In this document: positions 50,866 to 64,000 of the stretch, piece after piece | Numbering within the stretch: position 1 is the stretch's first letter | Layout of the letters: each line of letters begins with the position of its first letter | NCBI GenBank assembly: GCA_960531495.1 | Contig: OY482865.1 | Location: 14,216,787 to 14,280,786 of the forward strand | DNA: 64,000 bases | Direction: 5' to 3' | Source: Zeus faber | Taxonomy: Eukaryota > Chordata > Actinopteri > Zeiformes > Zeidae | Translations under genes and position numbers: made by a program | The notes under the pieces: generated by a model | Database searches by the model: none | The model's input: the letters and a program-made list of their open reading frames with translations, nothing else | Told to the model about the DNA's origin: nothing

Positions 50866-50872
50866 GTGTGCA
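50815..50872. repeat. (TG)n microsatellite, inverted relative to the AC tract before it
   Basis: A TG run of about 21 units starts 25 bases after the 60-unit AC tract. The two tracts are complementary and could pair as a long hairpin. Confidence 0.95.
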
Positions 50873-51064
50873 CACGCTCGCCCTTGCTGATGGCTTCATT
50901 GAGGCATGCTGGAGCGGCGGGGGCCAACAGAGTGGTCTCCCGGAGCGACTGCCCTTACAGAGCAGCTTCTTTTGTATTCCACTGCCGTATGTGGGGCAGG
51001 CAGCCCAGCGGCAGGGCGCTCCATTCAGATCCTCAAAGTACAGGAGGGGTTTGTTCCTTTCAAT

Positions 51065-51101
51065 CCCCCCCCCCCTTCCATGGAAAGGGGGGGGGGGGGG
51101 G
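51065..51101. repeat. C-run/G-run palindrome around CCATGG
   Basis: A run of eleven C, then TTCCATGGAAA, then a run of about fifteen G. The two sides are complementary. Confidence 0.93.
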
Positions 51102-52139
51102 TTTCCATTAGTGTCTGAAAAGAGTCATTAGCGAGGCTGAGTTTAGGAGAGCCGTTTGGGATGGTGAGGTCTTCTTTCACCTGTCCTCGGCTTTCAGAGC
51201 AGAACAGAGCTGGCGTGGTTGGAGTGTGTGGGTCATTTCAATATGCAAATCAGACACTCCACTGGACCCCGGCAGTGTGATCTCCTCTGTACTGATTTGC
51301 GTTTTTTTTTTTTGGGGGGGGGGGGGGGGGTTCCGTGTGTCTTCCGTTGCATTCCAAGTCTCTTTTCTACAAAACGACGCACTGCATTTTCACGTTTTTT
51401 TCCCATCAATATCTATAGAGTCGTTTTGGATTTATTTTCATTGTTTGCACCAAGGTGGACCAATTGTTTTGTCTCATTATTCTTCAAAGAATAAATCTCT
51501 CTGCTAATGAATTATCCACGCTCTTTCATCCAGCTCCACACATGTTTTTATACGAGATGACGCGCCCCCCCCCCAGGAGGCTGCAGGGTTATGAAAAGGT
51601 CTGAAACTACTTAAAAGACTTTCTTAATTGAATCTGTGAAGTAAAGTTAGTTTACAGAGTGTGGGGATATGCACATATTTAAAGTTCTCTCCCTCTCTCT
51701 CTTGCTTCAGTTTAAATGTTCCCTTTTTATGTACTGATTAATCAAAGCCGTATTAAACTTGGGCTCAGTGTAAATATTTGGGCGTGTGGCCAGCCTGTTT
51801 GTCTGCAGCTCGCCTTCCTACTCAGCGCTAATAAACGTCTGGAGTATAAACCGCCGCCACTTCGGGGTAATCAGAAGCGGCTGAGTTACAGCCCTTTGTG
51901 CATCATCCGCCTCTCCGACGGCCGTAATGAGATAGATTAGCCAACAGTCATGAAAACACAGCAACGCGAACGGCTTATGGACATCAGCCTGGACGCTATT
52001 TCATAGATGTCATCGCTACTTTCCGTCCGCAGTTCCTTTCCTCTTCCTCTGATTTACCATCCCTTTTAACCTCACAGTGCTTCATTTGTTTCCATCCATC
52101 CGTCTGTTAGACAGCTGGACGGACGGACCGACGGACGGA

Positions 52140-52432
52140 GGATAAAATAAGCAACAAGGAAAATGATCTAAAATAAACATTAAACAAGAAAAAAAAAATA
52201 TATAATATTATATATATTATAATATATGAAAATATACAACAAACCTTAAAAGAAAAATCGATCAAATAGAAAAAAAAAAATCAACATCAATACAAAACAA
52301 ATTTACCTAAAAGTAAACAAGAAAAATAAACGAATAATCCATCATAAAACTAAATCTAAAAACAAAGAAGAAACAAGAAAAAATTGGCAACTATAAAAAA
52401 ATAAATAATAAAAAGAAAACGTTTTATAACAT
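52140..52432. repeat. A-rich low-complexity block
   Basis: About 290 bases dominated by A, with TATAATATTATATATTATAA-type palindromic AT steps near 52200-52225. Confidence 0.85.
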
Positions 52433-53272
52433 GGTCTGGGACTTTGTTCCTGACTCTCCTATTGGCCTCGAGTCTCGTCTTCAAATCTCACTTTGTGATC
52501 CGGGCCGCCGAGCCAAAATCTATCAAACCTCCACCTCTGATCTCGAGCAACCGCTGAACGCGCTCATGCGTGCAAATGCACGCTGCGGCACAAAGCCATC
52601 GCTCAGGCCACGGCGGGATCTGTGCGGCACTACGGGGCAGGGCGGCTGATTAACGGCCCGAGCCGGGAGGAGACGCCGACATAAATCCATATCACACTCC
52701 GTGTGTGTGCTCCCAAGGCTGGATATGAAGAGGTGGAGGGGCTGAAGAACAATGTCATCGCACCTTCTACACCTCCTATATCTCCTTTCTCAGCTACGTC
52801 ACTCCACTACTTCAAGTATGTGCCCGACACACCGCAAGAGTCGGTGCACGGCAAGCGACACTGCCACGCAACAGTGAATTAATACACATTGGTCAAGACC
52901 ACACACGTGCGTCAATTATAGAAACGATTTAATGACGGCATTAACAGAGTGTGTTATTAAATAAATCATCACATGACATATTAGGATCAATATTAAACAC
53001 GGGCAATATTAACCCAACCATAAACACATTCCCTGCTTCAGCCGCTTCGCGGATTGCAATCTGAATGAAGTGAAACGGAATGGTCGTTAATTAACTGTTC
53101 ATCTCCTTCTGAAAGCTACATGACGTGTTGGAAACTGATGGATCAAATTCATTTGGGGACAATGCTATTTAGAACTTGTGAAACGTGAGGGTATCTCACC
53201 GTTCCTACGACTCATTGATTTGGACTTCATATAATATAGTCTTCGGGCGGTGCATTTTCATGTGGGTTGGTG

Positions 53273-53289
53273 TGAGTGTGTGGGTGTGT

Positions 53290-53328
<39 letters not shown>

Positions 53329-53332
53329 TGTG
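53273..53332. repeat. (TG)n microsatellite with GGTG variants
   Basis: About 28 TG-type units with two GGTG interruptions at the left end. Confidence 0.95.
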
Positions 53333-54516
53333 TCATGCCCAGATTACCTCCGTGTTAATCCAACGCTAACAGGATTAGAAAGTGATTATAGAATTTATCA
53401 TGCTCTCTTAAACACGCATGGGGCTCAGCGGTCAACGGGTAATCTGATTAAAACCGGGGTTGGTGTGTGTTCTATGCGAAGGCTGCACGCATCCGTATTT
53501 GCATTTTCGGCGTAAAAACATAACGTGTGATTTTGAGCAGTCGGCATGACTACTGACAAACGTTCTACGAATGTACGAGTGTCGGCGGGGGGGAATCAAA
53601 TCCCAGGGCCCCAAAAGAACCAACGAGGCACTGTGGATCTCCACAGGTGGCGCCGGCTGGAGACATTGTCATCTGGTATCTTTCTTTCCCTCCTAAAGGT
53701 ATCCATCCATCACGACGCCGGCTTGGATCAGCCCATGGAAAGCCATTAAGGACGACCGGCCCAAGTGATTAATTCATCGCTCACGCTGGTTATTAGGCTC
53801 CGTAATCTGGGCAGCGTGAGGCCGCCGCAGGAAAACACCGCCAGAGAGCAGAGACGAGAAAGTGAGACGGGGGGGGGGGGGCGCTGGGGTGAGAGGGTGA
53901 GAAACAGTTCACCCGTTCTACCCGCGTTTCTTTGTTAAATCCGACTTGTCAGATTTTCTCATCACTTTTCATTCGCCGACATTGAAAGGCCCGAGACCCG
54001 TTGAACATTCAGGGCGACGCAAAACTTCTGCACTTTTGATGCCATTTCCAGATGAAAGGGACGGGGGCTGGGTGGAATTTGTGAGTTGGAGAGTTTTATT
54101 TTGAAAATAAACGATAATAGCCAGGCATTTCTATGGATTATATTTGGGCATGGATATCCTGCGATGAGCTCGTTTAAAATCTGTTGGCGTGCAAATACAA
54201 AGATGTGGGTAAATGTAATATATTGCAACTAAGAAAAAATGTAGAAAATACTTTAAGAAAAACACAAAAAAAGGTATATATATTTTAACAATTCCTAAAA
54301 CAGTCTTAAATGATAAAGGTCACATAAGAGGTGAACCTCTAAAGCCACACTGTTTAACTGTTTTACCCTAAATAACAGCTTCAAAATCATTTTGATGGCA
54401 CACTGACTTGTATAGAGAATGGCACCTCTTTCATTCCCCCCGCCCCCCTGAACGCCTGTTCTTACACTATATAACTTCTGTGTTTGAGTAAGAAACCGCA
54501 GGAAAAGTGTGTAACA

Positions 54517-55051
54517 CTTTACAGCACTATGTCACTTTCTTGAGGTTTGGCTCCGGTTAATGCTGTTTTTTTCCCCCGGGTTAAATGTATTGGGGAAAAA
54601 AAACAAACAAACAAAAAAAAAATACCAACGATACATTTGTCGGTAAAAATGTCCGGTGATAATGCTCACACAAAACGTGTGAGGTGCGCACGTTTTGTGT
54701 GAGCGGTGCGCCTGTCTCACCCTCTGACTCGTGCGTGCGAGAGGATCTGCCAGGCCGAGCACATCTGGTACCCGCACCAGTAGCAGGGAGCCCCGCTCCG
54801 CTCGATGGGCGGACTGAGTGCTCGAGAAGCGGCGAGGTCCGTGCAAGCGGCGCTGTGACCTCGGCGTACATTGTATTTGCGTTCGTAACATAGATTGTTA
54901 TTGAATCGTGACCGATAAGGTTCAAATTTGTCCGGTAAAATGTATTAATTTCAGACACCGGAACAAGCTTTACGACAATGCTGTAAAAGCGCAACTGCGC
55001 TCAGAAAATGTAGGGGCGGCAAATCCCAAAAGCTCCATAGTGCTGCTTTAA
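54517..55051. mobile_element. MITE with CAGCACTATG-type ends
   Basis: The left end is CTTTACAGCACTATGTCAC. The right end read on the minus strand is TTAAAGCAGCACTATGGAGC. The 535-base element has complementary ends of about 20 bases and no coding capacity. Ends of form TTAAAGCAGCACTATG recur in fish MITEs. A perfect internal hairpin is listed separately. Confidence 0.75.
54664..54704. repeat. Perfect 16-bp hairpin inside the MITE
   Basis: GCTCACACAAAACGTG (54664-54679) pairs exactly with CACGTTTTGTGTGAGC (54689-54704) around a 9-base loop. Confidence 0.97.
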
Positions 55052-55983
55052 TAATGAGCATTTCTTAAGGCTTCCCTTTCTTGCTTAATGGCTGCACTGG
55101 AAAGCCGTCAATGGATGCAGACTTCTAATAAAATACTTCCTTTTTTTTTTTTTTTTAAATCAACCATTACATCACAGTTCAGCCCTGCTGGATACTATCG
55201 TCTTTCTTCAGTCTGTCACTTCAGGAACTCAGCGTTGCGGGTGTGCCCAAACATCGCACGTCAGTGGGAGCTCGGGCAGAACAATGCCCCGACCCCAAGC
55301 TACTTTCCCACACTCAGTCCCACGCCACGCTGGTACCAAATCCATAACCCTTCATACGAAACTGTGCCACAGCAGCCGGCGCTCTGGTCAAGGTGGATTA
55401 ATGCTTAGTTTAGCAGATGCCGCTTCTCTCTATAAAATAAGAAATGATTTCATCGTGCCAGCTCGGAGGCAGCTATCTGTTGTCCGATTCGGTCGGAATG
55501 GCCGGATGGTGATAAACGCCCGATGGACGGCGTCCAAAAGACGGCCAGGCTGGGACGCCATGAGAGGAGAAAGAGGGAAAAAACATTAACCTGGTTTTCA
55601 TCTCAAACATTATATACAGTATATGGCTGGAAAAATACATACGACACACCGGAATGAAATTTATTATGTACGCAAGGCATTAACCTACATTAACGTGCTC
55701 AGTTCACTGGGTCTGTCCACCACTCGATTAAAAATAGTCCATCCTACACCCCATGCTGCGCTCCCGAGGGTGCATGGTGCAAAATTAAGAAAAACTAAGG
55801 TGAAGCAAATGGGCCATTAAATGACTTAGTTTCCAGCTCATATAAACAGTGGCATGGTCATTAATTCATTTGATGTGAGTGGATTTGCAATTCTGATCTT
55901 TGCTGCTCATAGACCAATGCAAAAAGATTTGACGCGTCCCGGTCGTCCTATTGCTGCTGCACAAACCAAAACCCTTGTGTCTT

Positions 55984-56032
55984 CAATAAAGGTGCACTGT
56001 GTGTTGAGCAATTTTAGTCCGGTGCCTTTAAC
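55984..56032. mobile_element. Possible internally deleted MITE remnant
   Basis: AAAGGTGCACTGTGTGTTG at one side and GTCCGGTGCCTTTAA at the other resemble the two termini of the TTTAAAGGTGCAGTG family, with almost no interior left. Confidence 0.4.
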
Positions 56033-56427
56033 ATAATCACTTCCTCTCCGACACCGAACGCACCAGCTTCTAAGACATTGATCCAAACTGATCCAGTATT
56101 AAGAGAATATCACCAGTCAACTTACGCACACTGGGCTGCAATATGTTTTGCTGAGACAATCGTGACCAACTTTCTGGATCAGCTATAACCGGGTTGATGC
56201 CCAATTATAGAATAAATAGCTTAAGGTAAAAAAAAAAAAAAGAGTTATCCTTTAATTCTTTCTCCACGTACAGGTCTTATAGTGAGTGAATCCGTACTGA
56301 GTTGTAGTGTGTATTAGGAGTAGCAGTTTGCACGTTTATCAAGGTTGTCGACTTTTCAATGGCAAAACGACCTTAGGTGAGGTCCACCCATCTGTTCACC
56401 TTTACTGTGCCAAAAAGGGCGTGCGTG

Positions 56428-56593
<166 letters not shown>

Positions 56594-56900
56594 GAGTCCT
56601 GGCCCGTCTCTATCACGTAAATTGGAGAAACAATAAAAAAAACGTGATACTCAATGTGGGAATGTACTAGATGTTCCCACCAACAGACCAACCTGCAAGA
56701 TCTTTGGCCAGAAGTTTGAATAATCACTCTGTAAAATATTCATTAAAAACGTATGAACTCCACAGTGTTCAAGTCAGGGAAGGTGTTCAGGGAATGGGTC
56801 ACGAAAAACAACATTTTCATGTGCAACATGGATCCCCATCAGTGAGGCCCAGCTGCTTTGCAGACCCCACGCTGAACTCCTGCCTGATTAGGATAAATTC

Positions 56901-56925
56901 CACACACACACATACACACACACAC

Positions 56926-56963
<38 letters not shown>
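56901..56963. repeat. Adjacent (CA)n and (GA)n tracts
   Basis: A CA run of about 14 units is followed directly by a GA run of about 16 units. Confidence 0.95.
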
Positions 56964-56966
<3 letters not shown>

Positions 56967-59487
56967 ACGGTGCGACCATGCTCCCGTCGCCCGATCTGTA
57001 CAAACAGCCAATGAGGAGGTGCAGGTTTCTGCAGAGGGCTCTCAGCTTCAAAGGAGGTGAAGCAGGAAGCTCAGCGTCAGGAAGCTGGCCGTTGCTTTCA
57101 TGTCCCCAGTAAAAACTTCCTGATTAGGGGAAATACTAAATCAAAAGGTCTATTGCATTATAGGCTTTTGGGGATAACTGTTCCCACAGTTGCGTGACAT
57201 GTCACAGTAAAACGTAAATGAATATGCATCGACATTTATTTCCATTCACGATCATACGCGCACACAAGCCCAAGGCTTCTACTCTATTCTGCACCTTCAA
57301 AATATTTTTTCTTTTATTGGAAATGCTATAATTGCAATATCGTTTATAATCTAGGCAAATTAATTCCACTACTACCATATCACTTCACCATATCACCAAA
57401 ACAAACCTATATTTGAACATATATGGAACATATTTCCAGCAGCGATTGGGTTTTTGAATAAATGTGACTATTTTATATTTTGTTCCAGACGGCTGCATCG
57501 GTTAGCTGCCTGTATGGGCACTTCTGCTCTGATAGTCATGTTGACAGCGATATTTATTTATGCGCCCTATTGCTCGCCATCTCAATTTGTGCCATGATGT
57601 AGGTGCCTACGAGCTGCAAAGCCAAGTGTCCGTCTGGAATATTAAAAACTTAACCCTTCTCAACTGCACAGAGATGAAGGCAATTGATAAACCCAAGAAA
57701 ATCACCGAGGCGGTAACTCAGTCATTCATTATTTAGCACATTGATTCCTGGGCTCCTCTATGATATTGACCATATTCTCTTTTGCGCGTACAGTAACAGA
57801 CTTGATCCGACAACAACCCCCCCGGCTGCCACCTCAGCTGAAAATGAAAGGACTATAACCCGAGAGAGGTGTCAATACGGGCTCGTAATGAGCTCTCAGA
57901 CTCTGGAAAGCCAAGCTGTGGGCGGAGGAGGATCAATGGCTAAAAAAGCAAATTTACTCTCCCCGAGGAACAGGAATATGCAAGAGGCACCGAAGCTGAG
58001 TTCTAACGTGGGAGGTATGGTGCTTAAACAACCTCACATCATAGAAAACTGTGAAATTAATTTAGTTTTGAAGTGGCTAATGGGAAGGTCCACCGATTAC
58101 AGGTGTCAAAGGGAGATGTGTGAATACGTCTCGGCCCCAATGAAAAGAAGCAGCTCCATGTGTGTAGAGGAAACAGCCCCTGTGGACGATGGAGTCCACC
58201 GCATTGTATAGGAAGGACAAAGGTTTAGGAGTGTGTGAAAGACATTAAGATTGAGAAAACCCCCCCCCCCCCCAAAAAAAAAAAAAACCAAGAGTGTAAT
58301 ATTTCCCACCTCCCGTGACAGCAAATTACCACCTCATACCCCACTAACAACCCCAAAGACCACCACCATTATTGTATATACCCGATGGAAAAAATGAGTG
58401 CTAAAGAGTTGAGTGTTTCCCATTGTGAGAGGAGCTCCTGGACATGAAATTTATTAGCGTCTCCGACAGCTCGGCCCATAAATACAGCACCGGCCCCATT
58501 GTACCGGGTTGGAACCGACTGCGATCGCTGTGTCGAGGGGCCTTTGATATGGGAAGTTTCATAGGCTTTGTAAAAATCCGAGGCTTTCACAATGCGCCGC
58601 TCTTATCAGTGTGCCAGGAGTGGCAGTTTCCCAAATCTAACACCTTCGTCCCAACGGTGAAATTTAACCACGGGTAACAAGTCAGCTGTGTATCGAGATA
58701 TAAACCCCACCAATTATTTCAACGTGCTTAATGACAGCTAATTGCGAGATGGGGACCCCGGGTGGGTGAGGGGCGGAGGGGGAGGGGTTCGTCGTAAAAG
58801 AGAAGCTTGACTGGAAAATGACAGATCAGACAGAATGCAGATCTCATCCTCTCTGGAAAAATACATACATAATGCAAAAAATAAATACATAAAGCACATC
58901 ATGCATGATTATTTTCTGTACAGGCTATGGAAATGATTCCATCTGTCAGTCAGTGGAACTGGCGTCTTTTCCTGCTGCTATAAATACCTCACACTCACCC
59001 ATTTCTGAGCGGAATTGTTCTGCTTTATTCTACTATGGCCCTCATCCCAACCAACAATCACAAATCTTCTACGCCTTGCCGATGAAGCCACAAAGTCAAT
59101 CATCTCAATATTTTTTTTTTGGAGGAATAACTCGATATCGATAATTTGACGATTTTTTTGGGAGGGGATGACTATCGGTGCTTTCATAAGACATTCACAC
59201 ACAAGAAGTATATGAGAAACAATCATTAGTTATGTGGATATTATGACCATCGATTAGAAGAGCAACAAGAACAGTGTACGAAGCTCAGCAGCATAAGCCT
59301 TAAAAGGCAACATTTCACTAGATTGCAATATTTCAATAACCAAAATCCCAGACACTATCTAGTCTCAGTGCTAAATTACAAATTCCACTACTTTCACCGT
59401 CATAAATAACCACCACTTTGTCCTTCACAACAGCAGGTGAACCCATTCCATCTTTCCCCACCTCCTTAATTCCTTTGACCCTCATCG

Positions 59488-59619
<132 letters not shown>

Positions 59620-60540
59620 GGCCCAGTTCAAGAAAGCTGGTGGTGTTGGCACAGTAACCTATAAAATTAACTTTAATTAAAACCAGTGCAGGCCTGTTGA
59701 TTCGGTCCTTAGCATGCCCGTTCAAAATTCAAGACTTTCTAATGCATGCTCGTGCAAAAAGCGAGACTTCCGAAGACATGTTAATGGCACAGTTTAACAA
59801 AATGCCAATGATTCGCTGCCGGGTTCCACAATGGAAGATGAAACTGGCAGTTAAAGTCATACACCGGGGAAAGACGCTCTTTGTGAGCCCGCCCCTCCCC
59901 GCTGGCTCGCTGTTTATAGAAAGTTTATTAATATCACACGTGTGGCTTGTACAAATTGCACCAAATTCGACACTGCACGTCCCCGGCAATACACCCGCCA
60001 TGTGTGAAGTCGATTGGATGAACAGACATACAGAGATTCCTCCCTTTATTAGTGATAAGTTAGATAGAGAGGGATTTTGAAAACTGGGGACGTGCATATA
60101 TACAGAACGGTTCAATCCAATAGATATGGCTCAATGTTGCTCTATGGAAAAAAATGTATTTGAGAAAACTGGAAGCATTTTTTTCATCCCCCCCCCCCCC
60201 CACACACACAGTCCAGCCCCAGAATTATAGTAGTTGCACATTAGTCATCAGGTTCACGCACATAAACACCCATGCACGCACCCATTTACAGACGTATTAA
60301 AGCAGCGCCGGGTGCACACAGCACAGATAAATCCATACCCACACAAAAAACAACTAGCACAGAGAGCACCAGGTGCACACAGACTCCATGAACAAAATCC
60401 ACAAGCGCCAAGAGCCAGAGACTGAGTGAGAGGAGAGGGAGAGAGAAAAAAATAAAAATAAATAAAATAAAATAAAAAAAACCCCGAACAGTCTGATTCG
60501 ATTCATTATTTTCTGAAGTGCCGCAGTGACAGCTCCCACT

Positions 60541-61008
60541 TTATTTCACTGTCCCGGGCACGCTAAACCCCCTCCACGTTAAGTAGAATCGCCAGCTTGG
60601 GCGTCCGCAGCCGCAGCCAGCTGTGTCTGCCGTCTCTTTGCCAAGAAGAATCACTTTCCCGCGCCTGTTCTGTGCATCAGAGCAGGGAAACCGCTTTAAT
60701 ACGAGACCTCGGTCAGTCCTTCCACTGTTAACCGTTCTGACGTTCAAAAGCACATGGAGCGCCGGCGCTGTCAGGTTGCCAAACAAAAGGGGAAGGAGAT
60801 AAGGTCCGTATTTTAGATTTTGCCGTACACGCTTGTCTCGCAGTGTTAGAAACTCCAGCGTTGGCCTCCTCCGAGGAATGGATTCACTCTTTCGAGCTTT
60901 GCTGTTGGAGGGACTATAATAAGGACTATTGTCAAGGGAACAACAAAGCCGGGTTCTGGTCTGTCTGTTGTCTGAAAGTCTGTTCAAAAGGCCTCTGTCT
61001 GATCTGAT
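60541..61008 (-). other. Unidentified 155-codon open frame behind a strong splice acceptor
   Basis: On the minus strand a T-rich tract ending GTCTGTTTCCAG at 61009-61020 precedes a frame open from 61008 to a TAA at 60541. It is basic (Arg/Lys-rich) and includes 'SKARKSESIPRRRPTLEFLT' and 'KRVRQNLKYGPYLLPLLFGN'. No family is recognised. It could be a terminal exon of an unknown transcript on the tmtc2 strand, or chance. Its base composition is not distinct from its surroundings. Confidence 0.25.
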
Positions 61009-64000
61009 CTGGAAACAGACAAAAAAAAAAAAATGGTAAAACGGCACCACTCGCTCATTTCAACTTTCTGCCGTTCTGCCGTGACCAGTTGTAATTTTCT
61101 AAACTGAGCGAGAGAGCGAAACAACGAAAAAAGCACCACCGGAGCTCGGCCAAACAGAGGCGGGGCCCGACAACAACAGTTGCCCAGTTGTCCCGGGCAA
61201 CCACATTTGGGACGTTGTCAGGCATCTTCTGCGATCTGGTCGTCCCGTTGTGAGAATATTGAAATATTGATTATAATTATATCGGATCATTATCACTCAA
61301 TTACAAAATGGTTTAAATTCGGTAACCAACAGCTGACGCGTGGTTGCCAGCTTGGGAAACACGCCTATAAGTTGGTGTCGGTCCCTGAGAGGCTACCGTA
61401 TATTGAAAAACAAAAATATTTATCTTAGGTGTTTCCAATTGGCGAAGTGTGATCTGCGGAACACAGCCCTGACATAACGCAGACGCTGAAAGACTGATAC
61501 TTCGGGGAACCGGGCCGTCGCGGTAGAACCGATGGAAATCTAAGTTCAAATCCTTACCATCTCATGCACGGCTGAGGTCAAATGAAAGGCTCAAGGCGAG
61601 TCCAGGGACTTGAATTTCCTTTGACCCAGGTGAAGCTTTTAATCAAGATCTCAGACGGAACGGCCTCATCCACGGCTAATGACTCCAATGTGTAAATAAT
61701 AACATTGGAAAGGGGTCATAGAGGTCAACCCCCCCCCCCAGCGCTTTGAGATTATCTGGAGTTTTCAGCGTGACTCCAAAATAGACGGTCCAGTTTTGAA
61801 CCGCTGCGGGAAACTCGGTTATAAAACCATAAAAATAATTGTGTAACATTATAAAACTTTGATAGTGCCTTCTGAGATGGGACTGAAGGGACACCCAGAC
61901 GTGATGTCATGGCATGAGGGACTGGGTTACAGGAATGCGCTTGGCCAAGTTCTTTTTTTTTTTTATTATTTATTTCTTTCTTTTTAAGACAGCATATACG
62001 AATCAGACGACGGAGAGTTTACGTAAAGGTCCAGCAAAATTTATTACGATCCTTTCGTCTCTTCATTGAAAAAAAAAAAAAAAAAAAGAAAGCAACTCAT
62101 AGACTGACCTGATACGAAGCTCAACTTCTTGTGTCTGCATGGAACCCAGGATAGGTTATTTATTTCTCCATCTGGAAAGCCCTTTTTGACGTGTCTGCAC
62201 ACATGGAATCAATATGATTTGTTTGATATTGATAACATCACTCACCAGGTGCATATTATAGCAGGAAAGAAAACGTAAAAACATACAACATATTGTCTTA
62301 GTATTGTTATTTGGTATTAAGAGATTGGAATAAGCAAGGACCTCCAGTGCAATACAACTGCCACTCTTGTGTTCTCAATTTTTCAATTATTATTATTGTA
62401 GTAATGTATATATTGCAGTGCCATATTTAAGTGTATTGCAATTTTAATTTTTGTATTATTGAGTGTTTCAACTCATATCATTACCACAGTAGTTTAACAA
62501 AGATTAGAATGTTATTCGGCTTATAAAGAGATCCATATTCTCTGTCTCTTCATTTGATTAACTTTTAAACCAATTATGTTAACCCCAAAATACATCTCTA
62601 ACATGAGCAGTATAATGAACTACAAGTTGGGAAGTCATCAAACCGTAACGTGAGGACAGCCAAAAACGAGGTGTGACACCAAAATGTGTGACCGAGCAGG
62701 TTTGCCTCTGCGAGCATCAGGCCTCGTCACACGAACTAGAAAAAAAGATTAAAAAAAAAAAAAAAAAAAAAAAGACCTGCAATACTTAAGCAAATTGATT
62801 TGCTCTCTCTCGGTAATTGACTGTCTGCACGCCACTTCATGGAGACGAGTTTCCCCTCCGTGAAATTGTCTTTTGCTGATTGCGGTGAAAAGCGCTCAGT
62901 ACGGCGGACGGGTCCAAGCTATTCCAGGGCAAACGCTGATCTGCTGACTGCTCACAACGCCTACGGAGCAGAGATGTGGATCACTCAACTATAACAGGGT
63001 TCCTGCCCGCTTCCTTTGTGGGAAAGACAAACTCCCAGAAGCCTCAGAAATTAAAAAAAAAATAATAATAATGAAAAAAATAAAATAAGAACCTTTGATT
63101 GGAGGCCAACATGATTTTTCATATTATTCTTTCAACAAACTGCCCTAATTCTGAGACATTTCTGGCCTGTTTTGGTCTGTCTGTCAAAAAAAACAAACTC
63201 AATTTCATTCTTCAGTTCACAATAGATCAGAAGATTACATGGAGGAGAAGAAATGACGGCCGGATAAGCCGCCAACAAAAGAAATCCGTCTTCACACACG
63301 GAGAAAAACTCAAAACAATAGACTTCGCCCTGACCACTGATCCATGGATATAAAAAAAACGATGTATGGAAAAAGAACAACTTTCGAACAACTTTCGCAC
63401 AAAGAAAACGGACGACAACAGCCCATTATAAAATGCAGATTCCTCCCATTTATCAAAGCGGGCTTTCAACTACACATTGTATATTTATACGGTAGATTCC
63501 TCCATTTACCTACAAAACCCACCACTAATTCCATCGCCCCATCGAGACGAGGGGGTCAATCCTGCTTCATTAGACGGATGAGTGGAGTATTGAGCTGCGT
63601 TTAAAGGGCCAGCGCATAGAAATGGGAAAATTGGCTTAAATGTTTCCTGACTTTGCCCAGGTAATTAGGGAGGGCAATTTGCTTGAGGGATGATGTGCTT
63701 TATGTGGACCAAGAGAAAATATTGACCTTCCGGCCGAGCCAAACCCGACCAAAGGTTTTTCATCCCTCAATTGGGGCGGCAAATAATTCACTGCACGGCA
63801 AGACCTATTAATTCTACGGCGAAACGGGAAATTACAATCTATGTTCCAAATCAGTGGACCGGGAAGGCGCACAGCCGGCCCCGACAGAGAGACGGCAATC
63901 ACGGTGGCCGGCCCTTTAATGCTGTCTTTCACGTGTGGGACCATTGGTTCCACTCACCGTCCCCTCCTTGCCTCAGTGCAGTGCAGCGGCTTCACTCCCC

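Noticed and set aside
57741-58211. 156-codon open frame on the plus strand
   Set aside because: No recognised domain, no convincing splice or promoter context; likely chance within the intron.
63951-64000. Possible tmtc2 exon 1 at the right edge
   Set aside because: No 'FCYDD'-type coding sequence followed by a donor was seen on the minus strand here or elsewhere in 48-64 kb.

Overview
The window is nuclear DNA from a ray-finned (teleost) fish. The evidence is two intron-containing genes with GT..AG junctions, both recognisable as vertebrate families, and a teleost-type repeat load: Tc1 transposons, short MITEs, a tRNA-derived SINE, a non-LTR retrotransposon, DIRS and gypsy fossils, and very long (CA)n tracts. 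No bacterial, phage or CRISPR feature was found.

Left part (1-9.9 kb): a repeat-rich flank. It holds a broken gypsy-type pol fossil (minus strand), a degraded LINE (plus strand), a broken DIRS-type fossil (plus strand), and two pieces of a short TIR element just before the first gene.

9.9-13.5 kb: a compact seven-exon PARP gene on the plus strand. The exons join in phase into a 300-residue protein with an N-terminal WWE domain and a C-terminal ADP-ribosyltransferase domain, closest by eye to PARP11. A dead Tc1 transposon sits in its first intron.

13.5-19 kb: the space between two genes that end tail to tail. It contains a MITE, a pair of related repeats, a minisatellite and a perfect 23-bp hairpin.

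19-64 kb: tmtc2 on the minus strand. Eleven exons are resolved, equal to exons 2-12 of the 12-exon vertebrate gene, and all junctions keep phase. They encode 838 residues plus the stop. The first coding exon (about 27 residues in the human protein) was not found and should lie beyond the right edge, so intron 1 exceeds 16 kb. The introns carry most of the long CA/TG microsatellites, two Tc1 remnants, three TIR elements and one SINE.

The two genes are functionally unrelated: one is a predicted intracellular mono-ADP-ribosyltransferase, the other an ER membrane protein of the O-mannosylation TMTC family. I found no new multi-gene system. The less expected items are the compact PARP gene, whose candidate TATA box lies at the edge of a transposon, several perfect hairpins, and one unexplained open reading frame behind a strong splice acceptor in tmtc2 intron 1.
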